DNA from: Pricia mediterranea
GTDB taxonomy: Bacteria; Bacteroidota; Bacteroidia; Flavobacteriales; Flavobacteriaceae
Direction of reading: 5' to 3'
Length of the DNA stretch: 64,000 bases
Assembly (NCBI RefSeq): GCF_032248455.1
Contig: NZ_JAVTTP010000001.1
Span: forward strand, 186,001-250,000
Below, piece after piece: positions 17,016 through 25,671 of this stretch (its first letter is position 1; each line of letters opens with the position of its first letter). The position numbers and the translations under genes are program-made. The notes beneath the pieces are model-generated. The model did not search any database, was not told the origin of the DNA, and saw only the letters and a list, made by a program, of their open reading frames with translations.

Positions 17016-17503
17016 TAGTTGAAAAGTTGAGGGTTGTCGTATGCTTTCATATCGTCAATGACCTTTTTGGCTTCCTTGTGTTCAGGGTCTATCTTCAAAA
17101 TTGCCGTGGCAAGGTCCGTAGCTTTTTTGTGGTCTTGCATCGGGTTAAAGCCCTTCTCCTTTAAGAGTTGCTTAAGCTCGGTCGCTTTCTTGGCGGTCGA
17201 TTCCTTTTTCTTTTTCGCCTGTTGGGTCTTTTGTTCGGTTTCTTTCAACGATTTCTCGAAGGCAACAGTGTTCCTGAACAGGGCTTTCGTTTGCTCCAGT
17301 GGCTTTTGTAGAATTTGGAAGAATTTCTCATCCACTTCAGTAACGTTTCCCCGTAGGGTAAGTGGTTTCAGGGATTGGAGTGCCTTGTCCTTGGCGTTCG
17401 ATTTGGGAAGTACGGATACGCTGACCGTCTCATCATCGAACAGAATACTGATACCATACTGTTCGATACCCATCTGTTTCAAGGTCGAAAAAAAATTGCT
17501 CAT
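17015..17503 (-). CDS. PRTRC system protein E
   Basis: A 162-residue protein: N-terminal FFSTLKQMGIEQYGISILFDDETVSVSVLP (in two parts, 4-33), the block common to PRTRC protein E, then a charged coiled-coil region rich in K and E (about 85-130). It heads the E-C-F-B-ThiF order. A 284-base gap separates it from the methylase-helicase upstream, so it probably has its own promoter, although no clear -7 box was seen. Confidence 0.85.
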   Translation of the reverse strand: MSNFFSTLKQMGIEQYGISILFDDETVSVSVLPKSNAKDKALQSLKPLTLRGNVTEVDEKFFQILQKPLEQTKALFRNTVAFEKSLKETEQKTQQAKKKKESTAKKATELKQLLKEKGFNPMQDHKKATDLATAILKIDPEHKEAKKVIDDMKAYDNPQLFN

Positions 17504-17786
17504 CTTGAAGAGGTATTTGCTTGTTATACAATTACTTAACTACCTTCAAGATACGCCCATACCCTTGAAAACCCTCGCAAAATCAGGCCAAAATCCACCC
17601 TTGACTTCTTCTTTCCCTCTCCACAAAATACGCCCCGAAGGGGCGTTGGAACAGGTGTTTGTAAATGGAGATTGCGCGGAGTTACTTCAATTTGTTGGAG
17701 GGGTTTCCAAGATTTTTCCAAATCTTTCAGAAATGATTCGCAACGTCAATCCAAAGATGGGAGATATGATATATGTTTTGGACCGG
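17504..17786. other. Intergenic region with a GC-rich hairpin
   Basis: No gene is supported here. A perfect hairpin CGCCCC-GAA-GGGGCG lies at 17631-17645, between the end of the methylase-helicase gene and the PRTRC genes. It could attenuate or terminate transcription from the helicase, but the T-run after it on the minus strand is weak. Confidence 0.4.
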
Positions 17787-20700
17787 TTAAACCTTAACCG
17801 CCCTTTTTCGTTTGAGTTCTCTGATATCCTGTTGTAAAACCTGCATCTTGGCCGTTTTTTCCATAGGGAAGCCAATGGCTGTTTTCTTTTTATGGGTCTC
17901 CATCGAGCGTAGGTTATAATCCAAATCGAATTTTTTTGATTTGATTTCACGCGCCACCTTTTGACATAACTTGATAAGTTGCATGGCCACTTTTTCAGGG
18001 TCGAAACGCTGCTGTTTTCTACCTGAAATATGTGTGTCTTTAAATTCCAATCTAAAAGAGTAAAGATAATGCTCGTTCGAAGGCATATATTCCGCTTGAA
18101 AAACCAGATTCACATTAAGAGCGGGCAAATGGGCGACTCTTTTATGTTTTTGAATGTTCAAGTTTAGCTTTGACCGTTCGACAATTGTAAGACCCAAATG
18201 CCTGATAAACTCCTTGGGCTCCTTGTTCAAGAGTTCTTTGGATACAAGAACGGAATTTGAAATTAGATCGTTCAATCCTTCTTTTAATCGGGACGAATCC
18301 TCGAATGCACCTTCATCGATCGGTAAGTTGAAAGTTTGTATTACTTTTTGTGCGCCTTCAAGCTCGACCAATTGTGAGATGATTTGTTTGTTCTCCTTTT
18401 CGATCCGTTCAACGGCCTTAAAGGAATTTGCTTTGTTGAGTTCGTGCAATCGTTTCTGCGACTGTAAAAACTTGAGATCGTCGGAAAGCTTTACCAATTG
18501 GAACTGGTCCATATCGCCAATAAGGGCGGCCTGCATCTGTTCATACGAAAGGCTTTTGTCATCGGGAACAAGGTCATCATAAACACGTTTGTTCGGGTCG
18601 GCTTCCCGAATCTGTTCCCGAAACTTTTCTTTATGGGTATTGAGCGAATAGGAAAAGATATCGGTGGAATCTTTTATGCCATAGAACCGTTCCACGACCG
18701 TGTTGCCATAAACTTGTGCTACTTCATTGCCTTTTCGTAAACCGCGTCCGGCCCTTTGATCAAAAGCATCGGGGGAATAGGGAATATCCATATGAAAAAT
18801 ACCGACGACCCTTTTTTGAATGTTGGTGCCCGTACCTAAAACTTGGGTACTGCCCAGAGCTACCCGTATTTCGCCGCTTCGGATTTTCTCCTGCATTTTA
18901 TCGGTCCTATTCCTTGCTTTTTCCTCTTGGGCCAAAGCAATTTCATTGGCAGGAATGCCATAGTCTTCTTGAAGGATTTCACGAACCGTGTCGTACGAGT
19001 TGTATTGTCCCGGTTTCCAAACGTTCAGGTCGGAGAATACCAGGCATACGCCTTTGTGCTCTGTTGTTTTTTTATAAAGCTCGGCAATGTCCCGGCACAG
19101 GCGTTGCAGTTTGAATTGGTCGAGTTCCGAAAAGTCGATGGCCAGATTATCCTTGGCCAAAGGGTCGATTAAAAGTGACCTGTTGATATTAAGTGCCGTT
19201 ATGTGGGCGGACTTCATTTGGTCCGCGCTATAAATGGGCAACTTGAACAATGCCTTCTGGTTCCTGTCCTTGGTAAACTTTAATGAGGCCTGTTTGAGTT
19301 CTTCGTACGCCGGGGTTGATTCCAAAATGACGAATTCCCGATCGACCTCAAAGTCGTGTGTCTTGAAATGTTTGTCCCTACAGATATGGGTAAAGGAATT
19401 GTACATCTTGCTCAATTCGGGCAGGTTGGTGTAGTATCGAAATCTTGCATGCATCCGAGGGTCCCCAAAAATGTTCGGCTCAATACTTACACTTTGCTTT
19501 AGAAATATTGAGGCCCAGGCATCGAAATTGAAGATGTTCTTGCGCTTAAGCGTTGTAGGGGTAAGGTAGCGCTGATAAGCATACAGTTCGGTAACCGAGT
19601 TCTTCAAAGGGGTACCACTATAAAAAAAGATATTTTTGTCCGGCCCCATGCGATGGTGGATGGATTTTATACTGATTTCAAGGTCTAGGTTCCTTTGGCT
19701 GTCCGAATGATTGTTGAGGCCCGATACGTTCTGGTGCCGGGTCGTAAAACCGATGTTCTTGAAATAATGGGCCTCGTCGATCATCAACGCCTCTATGCCC
19801 AAATCGGTAAGGGTCGTTTCCGTTTCCCCAGAACGTTCCTCCAATTTCTTTAAGGTCGCCTGGAGCTTGTCCTCCAAATGTTCCTTTCTTTTAATCAGGC
19901 CTTTGATCAATTTTTTGGATTCCTTGATGTTCCCGTATTCCCGGGCTGTTTGCAGGTCCTGCTCGATCATATCGATTTTTTCTTCGAGGGTTTCCAGCAC
20001 AAATTCCCTTGCCTTGGGAATCTGTTTTAAATGGCCGTGCTCGGCGATGATCAGGTCTATGGCCCTGTGGTTTTTGACCGTTCGCAAGGTTTTGGGCCGC
20101 TTGCTTTTGGCCATGTTTTTTGAATTCAACCGAAGCACGTTCAAGTGCGGAAAATTAGCCCTGATTTCGGCCTCAATCTGGGGGGCCACGCTTTTCAGGG
20201 TCAACAGCAATGTTCTTCTACTTTTTCCGTGCTGTTTCAGTTTATGGGCCAGCATGGCCATGGAAAGGGTCTTTCCCTTGCCCACCTGATGATCGTTCAG
20301 GGCACTTCCTTTGGTAAGCCCAAAGAGCGTGGAGTCGATTTGGTGCTGGTAGGGCGGGTATACCAAGGTGTCCGGAAAGGTAAGCCATCCTTTGGGCACC
20401 GTGATATTGACGTCGGCCAAAAAGGCCTGATAATAGTTTTCCTCGATGGTGGCTTTCAGCTCTTGACGACCCTCGATAAAGGATTTGAAATGTAGCTGAA
20501 GCTCCTCATAAAGGTTTTGCGCCATCAGGGTGGCATCTTTGTCCAATTTCCTGATGGTCTTTCCTGACCTGTCCTTATACGAAGTGAAAATGACAGGATA
20601 TCGATTTTCCGCAAAATGCTGTAAAATCCGTTTGTAGTTCGCCTTGACCTCGTGGTGGAGCACAACACTAAAACGTTCGTGGGCCTCTTGGTTGAACTCC

Positions 20701-22802
20701 CTCGGAAACATAAGGGTCAGGGTGGAGTTGAACTGGGTCATGTTGATCTGGACCTTCTCGCCTATGAGTTCCTCCAGAAAGGATTCCTTTGCGGAAACGG
20801 GGATAAAATAACTCTCAAAATTGAACTCTATTTCAGCCAGGTCCAACTTTGTCGGAAGCAGTTCCATCAAAGCCTGTTCCATCATTTCTGTTCCAATCTC
20901 GTAAGGCGGAGGGTGTTTCCTGACATATTCGACTTTATCTTGGATATAGCCGCTGGAAAACAGAAAATAGGGAACAATGGTATAGCCCGTTTCCGATTCC
21001 GCATCGGGTTCGAGAAAAAAGGAACGTTTCTCCAATCCGTTCAATAACAGTTCCCTTTCCGTAGTCTTAAAGAATGTTGCCATGGTGCCTATATCGATCT
21101 GCCCGATATGGTCAAATTGGTAGCGTGCCATTTGTTCAGGGTTCTCGAACCGGGGCTTGTCGAGTTTTGATGGATCCGGGGCAATCTGTGACGGAACGGC
21201 TGCGGTAGGCAGTGATACTGCAATGGGAGCATTAAGAAATCGTTCCAAAGTGAACGACGGATTTTTACCATAGCCCTCTCCCTCCACCTTTTTCTCGAAC
21301 TGTTGTCGGACCTGCTCGAAATAATGGTCGTCTTTCAGAAATATGAGATGCTCCTTCAGGGGCCCCCATTTAAAATGGAAGGTGTCCAGTTGGTAGTCCA
21401 GATCTTGGAAGCGTGTGGTAATCTCCTTTTGCGAAAGGCCCCGTTTTTCGATATTGAGGTTGAGCAGAATGAGGTCGTTTCTTAAACGAGCATAGTCCGA
21501 CACCAATTCCCTGATTTTATGGGGCACCTTTCTTGTGCTCTGGGGGTCGGTATAGAACAACACCTCGCCCTTCTTGTTAAAGTTGTAGGTCCCAAAGAAC
21601 AACCGGGAAAATTGTTTGGCCTCTTCATCGTGTAGCGTGATTACCGGTAAATTGGTATCGACAATCGGTTTCTCCGTTGCTGCTGACGATTGTTTCGCGA
21701 TTTTATCCGTTTTTCGTATGGGTCTAGGTTTTTCCTGTGTGTCGGGTGGTACCGAACCGACCTTGAATTCAAAACCATTGGACCGTTCTTCCAAAAAGCC
21801 GGACAAGGGCGTTCCGTCGGGTTCGAAGACAATATTCGGCCGGTTGTGAAAAAAACCGAGCTTAGGTGTTCCGTGAACATGCTCCGGATTGTTCTTGAAA
21901 AAACGATTGGTCAGAAAGTTTTGGCCCTCCAATTCGATCGCTTCGGTATCCGCAAAATCCATCTCGTCGGCGGATAGCGCTTTTTTGTTGGAAGTCCTAC
22001 GATATACCAATAGATCGGATACGACCTTGGTACCCTCGTTGGCGAACAGATCGGTATTGAAACGGTTGGCAAGCAGCAAATCGTTCTCCAGCAATATGGA
22101 TTCCCTAAAACCATTGTAGGCACTTCGCTCGGCAAAGGCCGAGGAGGTAATCAGGGCGGTGACCCCACCTCGGCGTACCATTTTCGGAGCATAGAAATTG
22201 AAATAGTTGCCCACATTTTTAAGCGAGTCTTTCGTAAGGTAATCGTGGCGGTAGGCCTTGGTAATGGGAATGTCGCCAAAAGGGATATTGGTCATGACCA
22301 AATCGAAACGGGTATTTTTCCTCCGTTCCAGATAAAAATCCTCAAAAGTGGTGTTCAGTACGGTTACGCGGTCATCTTTTTGGTTATTGGCCTTAAGGAT
22401 CTCAAAGGATAGGATATCGGGTTCCAAAGCGGTAATATAGGCCTTGGGAAAAGCCTTTTTCAGTTCCTGAACATAGGCACCGTTGCCTGCGGATGGCTCC
22501 AGTACGGTTTTGGGCTCGAACCCGTTTTTCTTCAGAAGACCAATCTTATATTCGATGAGGGCATTTGGCGTGTAGTAACTTGTCAAGTGGTACCGCTTCA
22601 ACGAATCTAGAATTTCTTTCGAGGTCTCCGGAAACGCCTGTTCAAGTACCTGCAACAACTGTTTTCCCTGTTTTTCCTTTCTGGATGAAGGATAGAACAA
22701 GAGTTCCCCCAGCTTGGCAAGTCCGGCATTATTGATATAATAGTTATCGGGATTCGATGCCTTGATTAGGGCAACGATCTGAATCAAATGTTCCTGTTTC
22801 AT
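17787..22802 (-). CDS. Adenine-specific DNA methylase/SF2 helicase fusion of conjugative elements
   Basis: A 1671-residue protein. The N-terminal part is a gamma-type N6-adenine methyltransferase: SAM motif VLEPSAGNGAYV at 100-111 and catalytic motif TNIPFGD at 171-177 (NIPF instead of NPPF/NPPY). The centre is an SF2 (SNF2-like) helicase: Walker A DHQVGKGKT near 836-843, DEAH near 1006-1009, and motif VI DQRAGRGLRKGNEVAQV near 1340-1356. A charged helical tail follows. Large methylase-helicases of this kind are common in Bacteroidetes and proteobacterial conjugative elements and are thought to modify or protect the incoming DNA, but their function is not settled. It is followed in transcription order by PRTRC genes and preceded by a 121-residue gene 6 bases away. 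Confidence 0.9.
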   Translation of the reverse strand: MKQEHLIQIVALIKASNPDNYYINNAGLAKLGELLFYPSSRKEKQGKQLLQVLEQAFPETSKEILDSLKRYHLTSYYTPNALIEYKIGLLKKNGFEPKTVLEPSAGNGAYVQELKKAFPKAYITALEPDILSFEILKANNQKDDRVTVLNTTFEDFYLERRKNTRFDLVMTNIPFGDIPITKAYRHDYLTKDSLKNVGNYFNFYAPKMVRRGGVTALITSSAFAERSAYNGFRESILLENDLLLANRFNTDLFANEGTKVVSDLLVYRRTSNKKALSADEMDFADTEAIELEGQNFLTNRFFKNNPEHVHGTPKLGFFHNRPNIVFEPDGTPLSGFLEERSNGFEFKVGSVPPDTQEKPRPIRKTDKIAKQSSAATEKPIVDTNLPVITLHDEEAKQFSRLFFGTYNFNKKGEVLFYTDPQSTRKVPHKIRELVSDYARLRNDLILLNLNIEKRGLSQKEITTRFQDLDYQLDTFHFKWGPLKEHLIFLKDDHYFEQVRQQFEKKVEGEGYGKNPSFTLERFLNAPIAVSLPTAAVPSQIAPDPSKLDKPRFENPEQMARYQFDHIGQIDIGTMATFFKTTERELLLNGLEKRSFFLEPDAESETGYTIVPYFLFSSGYIQDKVEYVRKHPPPYEIGTEMMEQALMELLPTKLDLAEIEFNFESYFIPVSAKESFLEELIGEKVQINMTQFNSTLTLMFPREFNQEAHERFSVVLHHEVKANYKRILQHFAENRYPVIFTSYKDRSGKTIRKLDKDATLMAQNLYEELQLHFKSFIEGRQELKATIEENYYQAFLADVNITVPKGWLTFPDTLVYPPYQHQIDSTLFGLTKGSALNDHQVGKGKTLSMAMLAHKLKQHGKSRRTLLLTLKSVAPQIEAEIRANFPHLNVLRLNSKNMAKSKRPKTLRTVKNHRAIDLIIAEHGHLKQIPKAREFVLETLEEKIDMIEQDLQTAREYGNIKESKKLIKGLIKRKEHLEDKLQATLKKLEERSGETETTLTDLGIEALMIDEAHYFKNIGFTTRHQNVSGLNNHSDSQRNLDLEISIKSIHHRMGPDKNIFFYSGTPLKNSVTELYAYQRYLTPTTLKRKNIFNFDAWASIFLKQSVSIEPNIFGDPRMHARFRYYTNLPELSKMYNSFTHICRDKHFKTHDFEVDREFVILESTPAYEELKQASLKFTKDRNQKALFKLPIYSADQMKSAHITALNINRSLLIDPLAKDNLAIDFSELDQFKLQRLCRDIAELYKKTTEHKGVCLVFSDLNVWKPGQYNSYDTVREILQEDYGIPANEIALAQEEKARNRTDKMQEKIRSGEIRVALGSTQVLGTGTNIQKRVVGIFHMDIPYSPDAFDQRAGRGLRKGNEVAQVYGNTVVERFYGIKDSTDIFSYSLNTHKEKFREQIREADPNKRVYDDLVPDDKSLSYEQMQAALIGDMDQFQLVKLSDDLKFLQSQKRLHELNKANSFKAVERIEKENKQIISQLVELEGAQKVIQTFNLPIDEGAFEDSSRLKEGLNDLISNSVLVSKELLNKEPKEFIRHLGLTIVERSKLNLNIQKHKRVAHLPALNVNLVFQAEYMPSNEHYLYSFRLEFKDTHISGRKQQRFDPEKVAMQLIKLCQKVAREIKSKKFDLDYNLRSMETHKKKTAIGFPMEKTAKMQVLQQDIRELKRKRAVKV

Positions 22803-22808
22803 CCCGGA

Positions 22809-23174
22809 CTATTGAAGCGTTTTCAGGATGGCCGCCCTGCCCACGGGCCGTTTTTCGTCCAAGGCCCTATAGATTTTCAGGAGTTCATCATTGGCATACT
22901 CCCTCGCATGGGCCCCGACGTGACCGTCTTCCAGAAACTGTCCCTGTAATTTTGCGTGAAGGATATGGGCGTTGATGGCAAAATCAAAACGGTATTCAGC
23001 AGCATCCAAACGCGCGGTCAGGTTAGGAAAAGTTTTCAAAGCGAAATAGCAGAAATGAAGGTCAGGGCCACATTTGCCGTTGGCAAGCTGTTGCTCCCAG
23101 TCCTTGATCGTTTCCTGATGGTCGGCCCGGAACTTTTGGATTTCCGAGGTAAGTAAGAGTTCTTCTTGTGTCAT
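22809..23174 (-). CDS. Hypothetical protein coupled to the methylase-helicase (121 aa)
   Basis: A soluble, mostly helical protein of 121 residues with a Cys-containing central region and no recognised motif. It ends 6 bases before the methylase-helicase start, so it almost certainly shares its transcript. It could be an accessory factor of that protein; nothing in the sequence proves it. Confidence 0.65.
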   Translation of the reverse strand: MTQEELLLTSEIQKFRADHQETIKDWEQQLANGKCGPDLHFCYFALKTFPNLTARLDAAEYRFDFAINAHILHAKLQGQFLEDGHVGAHAREYANDELLKIYRALDEKRPVGRAAILKTLQ

Positions 23175-23210
23175 GGTCTATGTCGTTTTATAGGGTTCGT
23201 TTAAATGTGT

Positions 23211-23504
23211 CTATTCGTTGGCGTTTTCCATGTCTCTAGACGGAGTTTCGTTCAGTTCGATAAGGTGCCCGTACAAAGCATTTTTGAATTGCATCACGGC
23301 ATCAAGTGAATCGAAGCGATGCAAAACGTGACGATTCTTTTCGGAGGAAATAATAAGCTCATAGGCATTTTCCGCGGTTGGTCCGCTCCACGGTCGCAAT
23401 ACCCCCAAAGAAAAATCCAGCATTGTTGTGATACTTTCCATGTAAAAAGCATCCTTAAGTATTGGGCGTCCGGTTGTATCAGTAATCTTTATCTCAAAAA
23501 CCAT
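23211..23504 (-). CDS. Hypothetical protein (97 aa)
   Basis: A 97-residue acidic soluble protein with alternating strands and helices (start VFEIKITDTTGRPI). No family recognised. It lies between the 421-residue and 121-residue genes on the same strand, 4 and 36 bases from them, so it belongs to the same operon running from the M23 peptidase to the methylase-helicase. Confidence 0.6.
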   Translation of the reverse strand: MVFEIKITDTTGRPILKDAFYMESITTMLDFSLGVLRPWSGPTAENAYELIISSEKNRHVLHRFDSLDAVMQFKNALYGHLIELNETPSRDMENANE

Positions 23505-23508
23505 GGTG

Positions 23509-24774
23509 TCAAAATGATATATTAATTCCTCTTTTTTCCTTTGCCCTTAGTGGTTGCAAAGAATTGGCTTTGTTTACATATTCTCGATAGGCAGCGTAAT
23601 GTTGGGGATATTTATCTCTTAAATCGGTAATGGGCCTATAATCGGCAGGCTTCGGTTTTTTGCCGTTTTGTTTGACGGCAAAATACGTTCTTCCCGAAGC
23701 GTAGTGCTTTTTTAGCAGTAAGATATCCTTGGTCGCACGTATGGGGATTTCGTCCAGCACTACCATAAAGTCCTTTTTTTCGACAAGATTTTTGGCAACC
23801 TCATATTTTAATCGTTTCGGGACGTTTTTTGATTCCAAAAAATCGTCCAGCAACATCCAATGCTTTAAGGAATCCGTATTTGCTCCCCCATCTGTAGCCT
23901 TCAGGTAGATTTTGTTCCCATGAATTCCAAGGGAAACTCCGTATCTCGTTTCGGCAAGAACGCTTATCGATTTTTGTTCAAGCAGGGAACGGAACTCTTG
24001 TACCGAAAGATAAAGACGGTTTTTTTCATTGGCGACTTTCAGATAGGGCGTTAGCACGACAAAGTTTTTCCCAATGGTTACGGGAACGAAAAGTCCCTCG
24101 GGCCCTTGTTTGAATTGAATAGGCAACCTATTGGAAAGTTTCGGCAATTTGCCGACAGGGAGCATAATCGGTTGGATACCGTTTTTCAGATACCGATTAT
24201 GGGAATGGATATTTTGTAAGGCACCATTGAAAAGACGGCGCAATTTCTTTTGGATTCCCGAATCCAAATGTTCCACGTCCCTTTCGAAATACCTGTGTTT
24301 CATAAATAAGTGGTCGGATATGGAGGGATAGAGACGCTGGACAGTTTCCTTAAGAAGCGATGTGGCATAGTTATGCCAGACCGGGCAATTGTTCACGTTG
24401 TAAAAGGACATATAAGCCCTATCCTCGGTCTTATTATAGCCCAATAACAGCTTTATCAGCTTATTTTCGTCTTCGTGAACGGATATACGGCCCACGGGAA
24501 CAATACCTTGGTCTTTTTGGAACAATAGGTCCCTGCTTTTTAAATGGGCCAATTGCTCTTTTAATGCGGTATTTATAAAACCGTATTTTGCCAATTCCAA
24601 GTCCCGTACATATCTCAACTTCCTTAGGTCGTTCATCTGATCGGTTGGAACTGCCTTGAATTCGAATTTTTTAAACGTATCGAAATTGGGGTCCAGAAAT
24701 CGGGATACCAGATTTTTAATCCTTTGAAAGAGTTTGATGGAACTATGGCTGATATGGTACAACTTTGTTTTCAT
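23509..24774 (-). CDS. Hypothetical protein of the transfer element (421 aa)
   Basis: A 421-residue basic protein without signal peptide or membrane segment. I recognise no domain; it has a regular alpha/beta pattern with VPVGRISVHEDENKLIKLLL (about 91-110), and the C-terminus carries the PADYRPITDLRDKYPQHYA segment. It starts 4 bases after the M23 peptidase gene ends. Conservation within this operon suggests a part in DNA processing or element maintenance, inferred from place only. Confidence 0.65.
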   Translation of the reverse strand: MKTKLYHISHSSIKLFQRIKNLVSRFLDPNFDTFKKFEFKAVPTDQMNDLRKLRYVRDLELAKYGFINTALKEQLAHLKSRDLLFQKDQGIVPVGRISVHEDENKLIKLLLGYNKTEDRAYMSFYNVNNCPVWHNYATSLLKETVQRLYPSISDHLFMKHRYFERDVEHLDSGIQKKLRRLFNGALQNIHSHNRYLKNGIQPIMLPVGKLPKLSNRLPIQFKQGPEGLFVPVTIGKNFVVLTPYLKVANEKNRLYLSVQEFRSLLEQKSISVLAETRYGVSLGIHGNKIYLKATDGGANTDSLKHWMLLDDFLESKNVPKRLKYEVAKNLVEKKDFMVVLDEIPIRATKDILLLKKHYASGRTYFAVKQNGKKPKPADYRPITDLRDKYPQHYAAYREYVNKANSLQPLRAKEKRGINISF

Positions 24775-24778
24775 CGGT

Positions 24779-25579
24779 TCAATCGGATTTCAAATTGGAA
24801 TACACCTCATATTTAAGGTTGAACGAAGGTGCGGGATCTACCCTTTGGCCATCCTTGATGACCTCGTAGTGCAGATGGGGGCCGGTGGATATTCCCGTAC
24901 TTCCAACGGTTCCGATAAAATCATGGGCATCGAGCGCTTCCCCTTTGGTGACAACCACGGATTCCATATGCCCATAGAGCGTACTGAAGCCATAGGCATG
25001 AGAAATAATAACATGCACACCGTGACCATTAGGGTTATTTTCGATATGTGCTACCCTTCCGGCAGCGGTACAATAAATCGGGGTATCTTTCTCAGCGGCC
25101 AGATCTACCCCAAAGTGCTTTTTAGTAACACGGTGTACAGGGTGGCGGCGGTTCCCGTAGGAACTTGACAGCACATAATGTTCACGGAAGAGGGGAACCG
25201 TCGAGGGTACACTGTCCAAGATTTCGGGACGCAAGGGCAAAAAGGGTCTTAGCTGATCCAATTGTTCGAAATTCTCCAAGTCGTCCAATAGGTCGCTAAG
25301 CTTTTGGTACACCAAGTCTTCCCGTAGTTCCTTGGCAATGGGCTTCTTTATTTGTTTGGTTAGGCTTCCAAGGTATTCCGTCTTTGAGGCAGTACTGAAA
25401 AAAAATCGATTGGCCGCGAAGCAAAGAAAGAACAGCCCGACAAAAATCCAATAGCTACTGTTTTGCGGGGTAAAATGGCCACTATCGCTGGAATTGGTCA
25501 CGCCGCCCACCTTTTGGGCGTATCCCTTTATCCAACCTATAGAGGCTTTCTTGATGTTCTTCCATGCACTCATAATCAA
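24779..25579 (-). CDS. Membrane-anchored M23 peptidoglycan endopeptidase
   Basis: A 266-residue protein with a cytoplasmic basic start, one membrane segment at about 43-60, a helical spacer (65-118), and a LytM/M23 domain at 134-255. The zinc ligands and active-site residues are all present: H155 and D159 in HFGVDLAA, and H235/H237 in GPHLHYEV. It would cut peptide cross-links in the cell wall on the periplasmic side, presumably to make room for the conjugation channel. It is the first gene of the minus-strand operon and is divergent from the plus-strand primase-like gene, with promoters between. Confidence 0.9.
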   Translation of the reverse strand: MIMSAWKNIKKASIGWIKGYAQKVGGVTNSSDSGHFTPQNSSYWIFVGLFFLCFAANRFFFSTASKTEYLGSLTKQIKKPIAKELREDLVYQKLSDLLDDLENFEQLDQLRPFLPLRPEILDSVPSTVPLFREHYVLSSSYGNRRHPVHRVTKKHFGVDLAAEKDTPIYCTAAGRVAHIENNPNGHGVHVIISHAYGFSTLYGHMESVVVTKGEALDAHDFIGTVGSTGISTGPHLHYEVIKDGQRVDPAPSFNLKYEVYSNLKSD

Positions 25580-25605
25580 TTATTGCAAGCGGTCCTAAAT
25601 AAAAT

Positions 25606-25635
25606 TTTGATAGTCCAAAAAAATATTTATATTTG
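25606..25635 (+). promoter_or_regulatory. Bacteroidetes-type promoter for the plus-strand primase-like gene
   Basis: TTTG at 25606-25609 and TATATTTG at 25628-25635, 18 bases apart, match the -33 and -7 (TAnnTTTG) elements of the Bacteroidetes housekeeping sigma factor. The start codon is 36 bases after the -7 box. A direct repeat ACAAATAT follows at about 25647-25654 and 25666-25673 and may bind a regulator. Confidence 0.6.
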
Positions 25636-25647
25636 TGGTAATTATTA

Positions 25648-25655
25648 CAAATATA
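25648..25655 (-). promoter_or_regulatory. -7 box (TATATTTG) directed to the M23 operon
   Basis: Read on the minus strand, the bases form TATATTTG, an exact TAnnTTTG box, 68 bases before the M23 start codon. A clear -33 partner at the usual distance is not obvious. Together with the plus-strand promoter, this makes the 92-base gap a divergent control region. Confidence 0.4.
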
Positions 25656-25671
25656 TGTAATTTTTACAAAT

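Noticed and set aside
17034-17837. 267-codon plus-strand frame opposite PRTRC E
   Set aside because: Antisense shadow of a well supported gene; rich in Ser, Cys and Phe as expected for the complement.
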